A stretch of 64,000 bases of DNA from Verticillium longisporum (taxonomy: Eukaryota; Ascomycota; Sordariomycetes; Glomerellales; Plectosphaerellaceae). The notes under the pieces were generated by a model. It did not search any database. It saw only the letters and a program-made list of their open reading frames with translations, and was not told the DNA's origin. Shown piece by piece: positions 41,271 to 50,990 of the stretch (within the stretch, counting starts at the first letter, position 1; each line of letters begins with the position of its first letter). The position numbers and the translations under genes are program-made. The DNA lies in NCBI GenBank assembly GCA_019188255.1, contig JAETXT010000001.1, forward strand, positions 5,890,001 through 5,954,000, given 5' to 3'.

Positions 41271-42080
41271 GACACGGGGCACGGGGATGCCGCGACGAGG
41301 TCCATGAGGGATGATCAGTCCGATGCACGTTCCACCTGTTGGTTGGCTGTTTGTCTGGCTGCAAGGACGGTTGCCGGGGCTGTTTCGCATGAGTCGTGGA
41401 GATGATGACGTTTGGTGGGTCTGGCGGGTCAACCGTGGTCGCATAGGCGCTTCAACAGCTTCCCCGATTGGGTTCCGTCTCCTCGGGATGCCCTGAGCGT
41501 GGCTGGGAAGCGAGTAGTTCCGTTGTAGCCCGTCATCCATTGTGCAGAATGTAACGAGAGGCAGGGGGCCGCCGCTCAACCAGCAGAACCAGACAGTCAC
41601 GAGAGGCTTTCCAACCGCGATGGGCGCAGGTCTAGGATGGGTGCCTCTTGGCACATACGAAAGAGGTTGGTAGGATTTGGCACGACTTGTGAGCCCTGTT
41701 GCCGAGGCGGATGCTGCGTCCGGGAAAATAGAAAACACCTGATTTTTTTTACCGGTGATGGTCTTATTAGACCGAACATGCTTGCAAACCAAATCAAACT
41801 GTCAGGCCAATGCACTTGGCGAACAAAATAGGTAGTGGAGCCACCCACCAACAATGATTGGAATTTTTCCGTTGCATTGCCTCTCGGAACACTTTCTAAC
41901 ATCAGCAGCATGAGGAACACCATTAACACGCCCCTGATCGTGCCATCAGCTCGCGCAAACAATGGTCCCCCGCGGCTGTAAACTTCCAATCCGTAGATCT
42001 GGCATAGCGGGGAAAGCACAGCCCACACGCCGGCCCGTCTGCCTCCTGTTTGCTGGACCAGCACGGGCCAGAGACCTGGT
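41271..42080. other. Intergenic stretch before the copia element
   Basis: About 810 bp with no recognised gene. Its right end is the insertion site of the copia element. Confidence 0.4.
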
Positions 42081-42292
42081 GTTGCCGATCAGGCAAGGTT
42101 CTGTTCTGTGACCCAGGAGTACTTTCATCCCAAATGTGGAGTCCTCATTTGATGCATTTGTTCTGTCGTTATCGCCCCGGTAAGACTCCTTACCGATGCT
42201 GGATCTGACCAATTACCTTCGTTTGGACTTCTGGAAGTCTCCTTTTGTACCTTAACAACAATCAATCCACTTTGTTCAATTCCGTGGTGACA
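42081..42292 (+). repeat. 5' LTR of the copia element
   Basis: Starts TGTTGCC and ends GGTGACA. It is repeated at 47738-47950. End positions may be off by one base. Confidence 0.9.
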
Positions 42293-42310
42293 GTTATGAG
42301 CCCGGGCGAC
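42293..42310 (+). promoter_or_regulatory. Primer-binding site matching the anticodon region of initiator tRNA-Met
   Basis: Directly after the 5' LTR the sequence reads GTTATGAGCCC. Its complement GGGCTCATAAC is the anticodon stem-loop of eukaryotic initiator tRNA-Met. Use of an internal tRNA half as primer is known for copia-group elements, so this is the expected minus-strand priming site. Confidence 0.75.
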
Positions 42311-42668
42311 GATACAGCTCCTTGACCTTCGATATCTACAGCAGGGCGCCTACGGCCAATACGCCTGCTGCGAAGCTGTCTACAGCTGAATCGCCGCTGC
42401 ACTTCAACAGTCAATTGACGCGACGTTTCGCCATTGACGACCACTGGCCAAGGGCCGTTACCGACATCCTCCAGGAGAGCGATCATCTCTCCACGACACA
42501 TCGAAGCAGGAGAAATCAGCTCCTCAAGACCAATTGAACCTCCGAGACGTGTGGCCTAGGGCTTGAGTACACGCGGGGTCAATTGATGATATTCAACATA
42601 CACGCGATCAGTCGCGACCATCGAACGACCTCCCCGACGGTCTCCGACAACGCCCAGGGATCCTCAAG

Positions 42669-45600
42669 ATGGACTCTGGTAAGCACAGAGTGACACTTAC
42701 AAGGAGGGAGGAATGGAGGACATGGCTCAACTCCGTCAGAGCCGTGGCGACCTCCTACGAGGCCTGGGATCTAGTCGACCCAGACAAAGAGGCTGACAGA
42801 CGGCCCAAGAGGGCCAAGAAGCCAACAGCACCGTCATTCGAAGATGAGACGCGAGATCTCAGCACACTGCTGACGTTGTACAAGATCCATTTGGACATCT
42901 ACAACAGGGAGTCAGCGGGCCTCCAGGAGGTCCAGAAATACATCCTCAACACAGTCGACAGGAGCCTTTCGGCCGTCTTCATGAACGAGGAAAGCAGCCA
43001 GGAGTGGCTCAAGGCGTTGAAGGACCACTTCGCCCCTTCCGACATGGGACAGAAACAATACATTCGCCAGCGCTGGGAGGAGCATATGGCGATGATCAAG
43101 AAGATGGACCATGAGAAGTGGGTTGACGACTTCATCCTACTCTGTATCGAAGTTGAGAAGCACGGGATTCCTCAGCTTAAAGAAGCCGCAGATCAAAATG
43201 TTCAATTCCTTCGGGCAATTCTTTCCGTGTCTCCAGGGTGGGCCGAAGCAGAGTGCGCCCACCAAGTTCGCCGGGAGCTGGATGATCGTGATGGAGGGAA
43301 GGTACTGGCGTTGAGGTACAAGAGCTACCTTAGAGACTACCAACCGCATCGCCTCACCACCAAGCCATCTCAGACGTCCTTCTACAGCGACTCGGTGACC
43401 TTCATGGGCAAGGACCGGAATGGTCAAAGTGATCGGACGAGTGCCCAGGATTCCCATCGTGACTCTCCTCAACAGCCAAACAGCTCGCCTTCTCGCAGAC
43501 CATTCTGCGACTGTGTACAGCAGAAGAGGGCACCCAAGGCGTGTCAGCCCATCTGTCTGTGCCCAAATATCGCAGAACACCGGAGGAAGAAGAGCTATCA
43601 ATCCGATCAGAGCCTGCTGGACTACATTGACGAAGCGAAGAAAAGGATGAAGCCAAGCACATTGCAATTCTGGAACGAGAAAATCAAGGAGGACAAAAAG
43701 AAGCGGCAGGAGGCAAGAGGCACCAGTGGAGTCGCCGTCTCTGCTTTTAACAACTTCCTCGGTGACGATGATGAACAGAGCTGCGATGACGAGTACACCA
43801 ACTTCATGAGCAACTTCTCCGTCGCTGATTCGGACGAGTTTCAACGGACAAACCGAGGAGGGGATCTCCGTCACGAGTTCCTGATCGACTCGGGTACACC
43901 CAACCATATAACCAACAACAAAGACCTCCTCACCAACTTTCGCGAGGCCACCGACACTGTAAGATACAGCACAGGAGGAGGCAAATCAAGCCCCGTCGAA
44001 GGGCATGGCACGATGGCCATCGACACCCTCGACAGCAAGCAGAACGTCATCAGCATCACCTGCCATGATGTCTCGTACATCAAAGACTACCCGACGACGC
44101 TTATTTCAGCCAGGCAGCTCCAACGCCAAGGACTCGGACTGGACTCGCTCAGGAACATGCTGTTCAACCCAGCCACTGGCTCAGAGATCCCACTTCAGGA
44201 GAAGGGTGGCCAGTATGCGGTGAACACCCTACATAGCACCACTTCCTTCTATCACTCCAAGAAGCAGAGAGCCGCGATGGTCAGCGACTCGAGGCTCTGG
44301 CACGAACGGCTGGCTCATGCCCACCCAGAGGCCATACAGCAGCTGCCATACAGCTGTACTGGAGTTGGGGTGAAAGGGCCAACAACATTCGAATGCGAGT
44401 CTTGCGGGGTAGCGAAATCCAAGAAGATTGTATCTCGGAGACAGCCAACGTACACGACGACGAATCCATTTGAGCGCGTCAACCTGGACTTCTTCAGCCC
44501 TGGGAAGTCGTACAACGGCATGGAGTCGTGCCTTGTAATAACGGACGCATATTCGGGGAAGATTGTTGTCAGGATTCTGCCTGCCAGAGCAGATGGCTTC
44601 CAGGCGTTTATCAACTTTGAGATGTTTCTCTGGAGACAGTACCATCTGGTCATCAAGGTCCTGAGAGTTGACTGGGACTCAGCACTACGCAGCAATCTGG
44701 TTACTTGGTCAGAAGAGCGCGGCATTCTCTTGGAGAGATCAGCCGCAAGGACACCAGAACAGAACGGTGCCGCAGAACGCAATGGAGGCACGATATTCAC
44801 CATCGCAAGAACCCTTACCTCGGCTGCTGGGTTCCCGGAGGATTTGTGGCCAGAGGTGGTACAAACCGCTGCATATCTCCACAATCTCACGCCGAAGGGA
44901 CGCCTACAGTGGGCGACACCAGAAGGAAGGCTGAACGACTGGCTCAACTCCAAGGGCCTTGCCGCTCGAACTACGGCTCCAGGCCTGGCTCACCTGCGAA
45001 GATACGGATGCAGGGCGTATCCTCTCACGGCAGACGCCCAAGAGGGACGTAACCGAAAGCAGAAGCTGGCTCCGAGAGCCCACATCGGCTATCTCTGTGG
45101 ATACGACAGCAGCAACATATACAGAATCTGGGTTCCAGAGATGAAAGCAGTATTGAGGACAAGAGACGTGGGTTTCGATGAGTCCACAGTTTTCAAGGAC
45201 GCCCAATCCCCAAAGCCAATTCTACAGGACGAATTCCAGGCTTTGGACGTGCCCGTTGCGGACGCCCAGAATCCTTTCAACTCGTCACTGGACATTGACG
45301 AGTTCGATGTTGCCACCATCGACCTGTTCGAGAAAGCCCGGACATTCCAACTTGGAGGAAAGATCAACGCGGAGATACTGCGACCCCGGGAAGGTCACAC
45401 AGCCAGCAGAGATGATGTCCTGCCGTCACCACGTCCAACTCCAGAGACGGAGACTGGACAAGGCCAGCCAGCTGTCTCTGAGGGGGTGGAAGATGCCGTA
45501 ATAGACACCATTCAAGGGGCTGAAGATGCTGTGGAAGACACGATCCCCGTGCCAGACACCATTCAAGTGACTGAAGAGGCTATTGAAGACACTATCGAAG

Positions 45601-45977
45601 TAGCTCGGAGCCCTGAATCAACACCTCAACACACACCAGCTGATCAAAGTTCAGCTGAAGACGAGACAGAGACTGTGGAGGCCCGACCATCAGTGGCACC
45701 AGCCCCACAGCCGTCGCCATCAACACAAATCCAAGGCACTCGAAGGAGCGCTAGAGACAGAAAGCCGTCACAGTTCAAAGACGGCACCCCCACCGACCAG
45801 GCTCTAGGAGCCCGCCGCAGCAAGAAAATGCCTCCATCATCACATTTGACCGTGGAATACTCATTCTTTCACACTCAGACTCCATCGAACAAGAAACCGC
45901 TTCTCCGAACAGATATGCCCGCGGAGCCAAGATCCTGGAAGGAGATGCTTCATTCTGATCACAAAAGCAGTGGCTAG
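42669..45977 (+). CDS. Copia gag-protease-integrase polyprotein
   Basis: A frame of 1102 residues. Residues 1-230 are a gag-like capsid region (EAWDLVDPDKEAD, WEEHMAMIKKMDHEKW). A Cys-rich segment (FCDCVQQK, CQPICLCP) replaces the usual CCHC knuckle. The protease motif FLIDSGTPNHI is at about residue 405. The integrase has the zinc finger HERLAHAH...CESCGVAK near 545-585 and the D-D-E core (NLDFFS, RVDWDSALRS, RTPEQNGAAERNG) near 605-705. A Glu/Pro-rich linker follows, with imperfect EDTI repeats. The frame ends by a 1-bp loss at HKSSG, before the reverse transcriptase. Confidence 0.9.
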   Translation: MDSGKHRVTLTRREEWRTWLNSVRAVATSYEAWDLVDPDKEADRRPKRAKKPTAPSFEDETRDLSTLLTLYKIHLDIYNRESAGLQEVQKYILNTVDRSLSAVFMNEESSQEWLKALKDHFAPSDMGQKQYIRQRWEEHMAMIKKMDHEKWVDDFILLCIEVEKHGIPQLKEAADQNVQFLRAILSVSPGWAEAECAHQVRRELDDRDGGKVLALRYKSYLRDYQPHRLTTKPSQTSFYSDSVTFMGKDRNGQSDRTSAQDSHRDSPQQPNSSPSRRPFCDCVQQKRAPKACQPICLCPNIAEHRRKKSYQSDQSLLDYIDEAKKRMKPSTLQFWNEKIKEDKKKRQEARGTSGVAVSAFNNFLGDDDEQSCDDEYTNFMSNFSVADSDEFQRTNRGGDLRHEFLIDSGTPNHITNNKDLLTNFREATDTVRYSTGGGKSSPVEGHGTMAIDTLDSKQNVISITCHDVSYIKDYPTTLISARQLQRQGLGLDSLRNMLFNPATGSEIPLQEKGGQYAVNTLHSTTSFYHSKKQRAAMVSDSRLWHERLAHAHPEAIQQLPYSCTGVGVKGPTTFECESCGVAKSKKIVSRRQPTYTTTNPFERVNLDFFSPGKSYNGMESCLVITDAYSGKIVVRILPARADGFQAFINFEMFLWRQYHLVIKVLRVDWDSALRSNLVTWSEERGILLERSAARTPEQNGAAERNGGTIFTIARTLTSAAGFPEDLWPEVVQTAAYLHNLTPKGRLQWATPEGRLNDWLNSKGLAARTTAPGLAHLRRYGCRAYPLTADAQEGRNRKQKLAPRAHIGYLCGYDSSNIYRIWVPEMKAVLRTRDVGFDESTVFKDAQSPKPILQDEFQALDVPVADAQNPFNSSLDIDEFDVATIDLFEKARTFQLGGKINAEILRPREGHTASRDDVLPSPRPTPETETGQGQPAVSEGVEDAVIDTIQGAEDAVEDTIPVPDTIQVTEEAIEDTIEVARSPESTPQHTPADQSSAEDETETVEARPSVAPAPQPSPSTQIQGTRRSARDRKPSQFKDGTPTDQALGARRSKKMPPSSHLTVEYSFFHTQTPSNKKPLLRTDMPAEPRSWKEMLHSDHKSSG

Positions 45978-46012
45978 AAGCAAGCGTCCAGGAGGTCAAC
46001 ACCATTGAAAAT

Positions 46013-47532
46013 ATGGACACAATCGAGCAAGTCCCCTTCGAATCGGTCGACCAGGAAATACACAAGGTTCTCGGGTTGACCTGGGTCTGGAAATACAAGG
46101 TTGACTCCACCGGCTACGTGACCAAGTTCAAGGCCAGGCTCTGCGTACGAGGAGACCAACAGCCCAAGAATGAGATGGAAACATACGCGTCGACACTGGC
46201 AGCCAAGACGTTCAGAACGTTGATGGCCATCTGTGCAGAGTTTGACCTAGACACGCACCAGTTGGATGCCGTCAACGCCTTTCCAAATGCACACCTCGAC
46301 GAGACAGTCTACGTCTGGGCCCCTCAGGGCTGGGATCTCATGCAGGAGATGCAACAGAAGAAGGGCGCTCCACAGAGGCGCACGATTTTCAAGCTGAAGA
46401 GAGCTTTGTACGGTTTGCGCCGATCACCGCTTCTCTGGCACAAGCTGCTGTCCGAGGCTATGCGGAAGATCGGCCTCGTGGCTCTCGAGGAAGATAACTG
46501 TGTCTTCATGGGCAGAGGCATGATCATGTTCTTCTACGTTGACGACATCATCCTCATGAACCGCAAAGAGGATCGCCAAGCGGCCGAAGAGCTGAAGAGC
46601 CAGCTCAAGTCTCTGTTCGAGATGCGAGAACTTGGCGAGGTCAGATGGTTCTTAGGCATCAGAGTGGTCAGAGATCGTAGCCAGCGCAAGCTCTGGCTGT
46701 CTCTGGAGAACTACATCACTGAAAAGATGAAGGACCTCAACCTCCAGCCATCCACCAGAGGTCATTTGACGCCTCTATCAACAGACCCAGCACCTGCTCC
46801 AAAGGATTACGAAGCCTCTGCTGAATCCATTCAACTATACCAACGCAAAATTGGTTCCATCAATTACGCAGCAACCACAACACGACCTGATGTGGCCAAA
46901 GCTGCCTCAAGACTTGCGGAGTCTCTGCTCAGGCCGACAGAACTCCATCACCTTGCAGCAGACCACTGTCTCCGCTACCTCTATCGCACAAGGACTCTCT
47001 CGCTGTCCTACGGAGGATCAGGAGACCATTCTACATCGCTGTATTGTGCGAGCGACGCATCATTCGGCGATGATCCCATCACCAGATTTAGTTCACAAGG
47101 ATACACCACCATGCTCTTTGGAGGTCCAATTGACTGGAAAGCTACAAAGCAGCGATCCGTGGTCACTTCTAGCACCGAAGCTGAGCTGGTGGCCCTCAGT
47201 GTCGCAGCGAGGAACTACCTTGCCACTCTTCGTCTGATCAAGGAGCTTCAGCTACGTTTTCATGGCAAGGTTCCGATCCAGATGTTCTGTGATAACCGCC
47301 AAACGCTGCTGTTACTCACTAGTGAGAGGCCTCAAGCCACTACGAAGCTCAAGCATGTTGACATCCATCGTCTTTGGATCCGACAAACAGTCAGACAGGG
47401 AAGATATCCGTGGACTGGATGAGCACTGACAAGATAGTGAGCGATGGGCTTACAAAGATTCTCCCGACTCAGAAGCATCAGAACTTCGTGAAGCTTCTGC
47501 AGATGGAGTGCGTACCAGCGGTCCACCAGTGA
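46013..47532 (+). CDS. Copia reverse transcriptase and RNase H, with a 3' frame break
   Basis: From about 45963 the frame reads WLEASVQEVNTIENMDTIEQVPF and continues with GLTWVWKYKVD, FKARLCVRGDQQ, LDAVNAFPNAHLDE, LKRALYGLRRSPLLWH and the catalytic FFYVDDIIL. RNase H has CASDASFGDD, SSTEAELVAL and CDNRQTLLLL. Near 47400 the frame exits to a stop at 47422. The other frame carries the family's ending SVDWMSTDKIVSDGLTKILP to a stop at 47532. One missing G (GGGAA read as GGAA type) accounts for it. Confidence 0.85.
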
Positions 47533-47725
47533 ACAGCTTGCTCAATTTCGCCCACCTCTCCTAACACTTACACACATCCTTATTTGCTTCACAAGCACGA
47601 TTTCCTTCATCTGCCCTGAGAACGCCAACTGTTCCAAAGGCACCAAATTCTCTACCAAAAGCCGCCAACAGGCATCTGCCTGATCTTTCGTGGTTCAGAT
47701 GGTCAGAGAGAGGCTCGCCTACCCA

Positions 47726-47737
47726 TCTGAGGGGGTG
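47726..47737 (+). promoter_or_regulatory. Polypurine tract of the copia element
   Basis: CTGAGGGGG-type purine run immediately before the 3' LTR, at the position where plus-strand synthesis is primed. Confidence 0.6.
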
Positions 47738-47950
47738 TGTTGCCGATCAGGCAAGGTTCTGTTCTGTGACCCAGGAGTACTTTCATCCCAAATGTGGAGT
47801 CCTCATTTGATGCATTTGTTCTGTCGTTATCGCCCCGGTAAGACTCCTTACCGATGCTGGATCTGACCAATTACCTTCGTTTGGACTTCTGGAAGTCTCC
47901 TTTTGTACCTTAACAACAATCAATCCACTTTGTTCAATTCCGTGGTGACA
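47738..47950 (+). repeat. 3' LTR of the copia element
   Basis: Matches the 5' LTR along its length by eye. Ends GTGACA, then the AT-rich block begins. Confidence 0.9.
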
Positions 47951-48405
47951 CCTATCCATTTCTCTTATATGATTAAGTTTCTTAATAATCCCTAAGCTAT
48001 AGACTAGCTATAACTAGCTATAATTAGCTAATAGACTAGTATAAGGCTATTTCATAGCTCCCTTAAGCTCTATACTTACTTGAACTATGTCTTAAATAAT
48101 TAATACCCTTTAATATAATAATAATATTGAGTGCACGTTAAAGGCCCTAACGATAAGTCTAGCTAATATCCGTTCCCTAATTAGCTACTCCTAATTACCT
48201 TATTATTAAGCTATACCTTGATACCCTGCCCGTTTTGATAAGAGAAAAGAATAAATATAATTACTATAACCAATTATAATAATAGAGCTATACTTATAGC
48301 TCTTCCCCCATTTATTATAGCTTTAACCCTAGTAGGCAGACTGAATACCTAATACAGGCCGAGTAGATACCCCTCCTCCGTCGATCTCTAAATCTAGCTA
48401 AGCTG
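47951..48405. other. AT-rich block with TA-dense sequence, RIP-like
   Basis: About 450 bp made of strings such as ctagctataactagctata. It is strongly enriched in TpA and poor in G and C, unlike the rest of the window. This is the expected look of repeat-induced point mutation of an old repeat. No coding trace is left. Confidence 0.7.
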
Positions 48406-48634
48406 TAACTGGCAAACATGAACAATGCCACGGAATGTCGAAGGTGCTTGTGACAGGTCGTCCGGGTCGTTGTTGGTTATAAAGCTCTCGTTCGGATCCT
48501 GAAAGTGTACAAAAGGGGTACCCCTACGTGCGATCAAACCTAGCCGTCAAAGTTTATTTACAAACCCGCTTCCTTCTAGCCCGCCTGGTCTCTGCACTGC
48601 AGGTTCCAAGCTTCAGATACCTTACTTAGAAATC

Positions 48635-49701
48635 ATGTCGTCAGTCGTAGCTGTTGCCGGCGGTACTGGCGGCGTTGGCCGCGCCGTCGTTGAGGGGATC
48701 GTTGCCGATGGTAAATTCAGCGTCGTTATCCTAAGCCGAAAGGTTCTGAGTACTCTTTCTGCGCGTCTGTTTCTTATCTAACGATTGACCAGGCCGATCC
48801 GGAGCTCGAGAAGACTCTTGGTGCTCAAATTGTTGTGACTGACTACTCGAGTGCCGACGAGCTGGCGAAGCAGCTCCAGGATAAGAACGTTCTCACCGTC
48901 GTCTCCGCACTGTCTTCACAGGCTTCCTCACAGCAGGAGATTGTTCTCATTCAAGCCGCGCAAAAGTCTAGCACAACCACACGTTACATCCCGAGCGTCT
49001 GGGGCGCAAAGTACACCTCGGAGCAGGCTTGGTCTCCCCTTGCCGCAAACAAGCTTGCATTTTTCGAAGCGCTCGACAAGACACAGCTTGAGTGGACCGT
49101 CGTTGCGAATGGCTTATTCCTGGATTACTGGGGCTTCCCGCATGTCGAGTCGTACCTTCAGCCCATCATACTCATCCTTGACCTTGCTGCCAACAGAGCT
49201 GCGATTCCGGGAAGCGGGAACACGCCTGTTGTCTTCACGTACACGCGCGATGTGGCCAAGTTCACGGCCAAGCTGTTGACACTCGATAAGTGGGAGCCCG
49301 TGTCCTACATCATCGGAGACAAAGTCAGCTGGAATGAGTTTGTCAAGACGGCGGAGCAGGTCAGAGGTATGTGGTGAATGTTCTTGCCCTCGGTGCTGTT
49401 CAACGCCTGGGTGCGCCGTGTGGCTAATCCGTTCTTCCGCGCAGGGAAACCTATCGAGGTATCTTACGACTCGATCGATACCTTGAAGTCCGGCAAGATC
49501 ACAGAACTCCCAAGCCACCAGCACGCCTACCCATTCTTCCCGAAGGAGGCCCTGCAAGGCGTGTTGTCCACATTCGGACGTTGGATTGAAGAGGGGCTAT
49601 TCAACTTCCAGCCGAGGAAAACTCTCAACGACTTGTTCCCAGAGGTCAAGACCACGACTGTCAAGGACATTCTCGAGATCCACTGGAACAACGGCGCGTA
49701 A
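48635..49701 (+). CDS. NmrA-like/isoflavone-reductase-like NAD(P)-binding protein, 312 aa, three exons
   Basis: Exons 48635-48742, 48793-49366 and 49445-49701 join in frame. The N terminus VVAVAGGTGGVGRAVVEGI is a GxxGxxG Rossmann loop. VVSALSSQASSQQE, RYIPSVWGAKYT and TVVANGLFLDYWGFP are typical of the NmrA-like family, whose members sense NAD(P) or reduce phenylpropanoid-like substrates. The C terminus (ALQGVLSTFGRW, KTTTVKDILEIHW) also fits. No defects seen. The substrate is unknown. Preceded by an AT-rich region, so the promoter lies between 48410 and 48634. Confidence 0.85.
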
Positions 49702-50990
49702 ATGGCTGGTTCAGAACCCTGTTCGACCCAGTTGACTTGATCAATCGGCAACGAACAACTAGATCGTTCGAAGTCAACAACAACATTATGAGTTTTTTTC
49801 CTATTTGGGTCGAGCCTCGCCACTCGCCACGTGCAATGGACCATTTAACGTCGCGTTATGTGATATCTGCTCTGTCCCTGCTATCGTTGTTCTTTCACAC
49901 CGAAATCTGGCCAGGTTACATCCGGCGCCAAGGCGCAGGGCGTAGGGCGTGCGTCCGAAAGGCGCTGCGGGGTTGAAGGGCATAGGCCTCGCGCTGGCCC
50001 CGGCTCTTGCAAAGTATCGTCCGGATCTCAGTGAAGGTCTTGGGACGTCCTGAAATATAAATGTAGGCACTCGGCGCGCTCCTCTCTGAGAATGAAGTCT
50101 CTGGGCGCTAGATTCGACTGACCAGTTGGCTTCCCTTTCTCCTTCTCTTCATCTCGCGATGTTTATTGAACAGCAGACGTTGTCGGCCGAGTTTGGTGTT
50201 TTGCCGAAGACACAGTACACACAGTCAGGGGCTTTTTTGGATTCCCCACGTGCATCATCAGGTGGATCATCATTATCATCCCACAACACCCCATTCTGTA
50301 TCTATTTCCCCAGGCCACGCAGTTTAATCAGGAAGCTTCACCATTGCCCTCTTGACCTATCGTCTTCATGCTAGGCAGCACGGCGAGTTGACCTCACATG
50401 GTGTTCTTCGCCCACTGTCTCTCGAGACGCCCGAAAACGGAAAACCTGCTGACTCGGCATCGTGAGTGAGTTGGAGGGGGGCCCGCTACCGGCTGATGCC
50501 GAAGCCCCTAATGCGCATGGCGCCAAACCTCATAGGTCGCTAGAGGCGTCTTACGTGAATCTACCTAGTCGAGACCCCTCCGATTTATGGAGGGGTTCGA
50601 TGGAAGCCCTCTGTCAGCGGCATGGAACTTTGTCACGATTGGGAAGACTCACCAGTCACACACACTCTCCTCACGAGCTACCGCCTTTTTCCCCTTCAGC
50701 CTTCCCATGTGTCTATCTCTGGATTCTCCTTGACTGTCAGCCAGGGTTCCGCTGTCAATTGCCGAAACTCTATTGTTCTCAAGGCAGCTGCTTTGCCTGC
50801 CCCAGCATGTGGCACAATGGCACCGACGCTCGTCGGCGGTCCAGTGAGCAGCAGCAGCAGTCGCCGCCGCAACAGCACCAAGTGAGCGAGGCGCAAGGCA
50901 TTCCAGATGACATGCAGGGCGATGGTAAATCTCACCGTCAACGCTTGATGATACGAAGCGAACTACGATGCTGACGACGCAAACACAGTC
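49702..50990. other. 5' region of the zinc-finger gene
   Basis: About 1.3 kb. A possible 5' untranslated intron lies between GTGAGC at 50882 and CACAG at 50988, upstream of the ATG at 50991. An ATG at 50817 with a short Ser/Arg-rich frame ends at this donor, but splicing does not keep frame with the main protein, so it may be an upstream open frame. Confidence 0.4.

Larger units (their letters stand above)
42081..47950 (+). mobile_element. Ty1-copia LTR retrotransposon, near complete, two frame breaks
   Basis: Two matching LTRs of about 212 bp (42081-42292 and 47738-47950) begin TGTTGCCGATCAG and end GTGGTGACA. I saw no difference between them by eye, so insertion looks recent. Order of domains is gag, protease, integrase, reverse transcriptase, RNase H, the copia order. 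The flanks CCTGG (left) and CCTAT (right) do not form a clean 5-bp duplication. Frame breaks near 45963 and 47400 separate otherwise continuous coding sequence. Confidence 0.92.

Noticed and set aside
45961..45977. Programmed frameshift between copia integrase and reverse transcriptase
   Set aside because: Known programmed shifts in this group lie between gag and pol, not here, and the break fits a single lost A in an A run.
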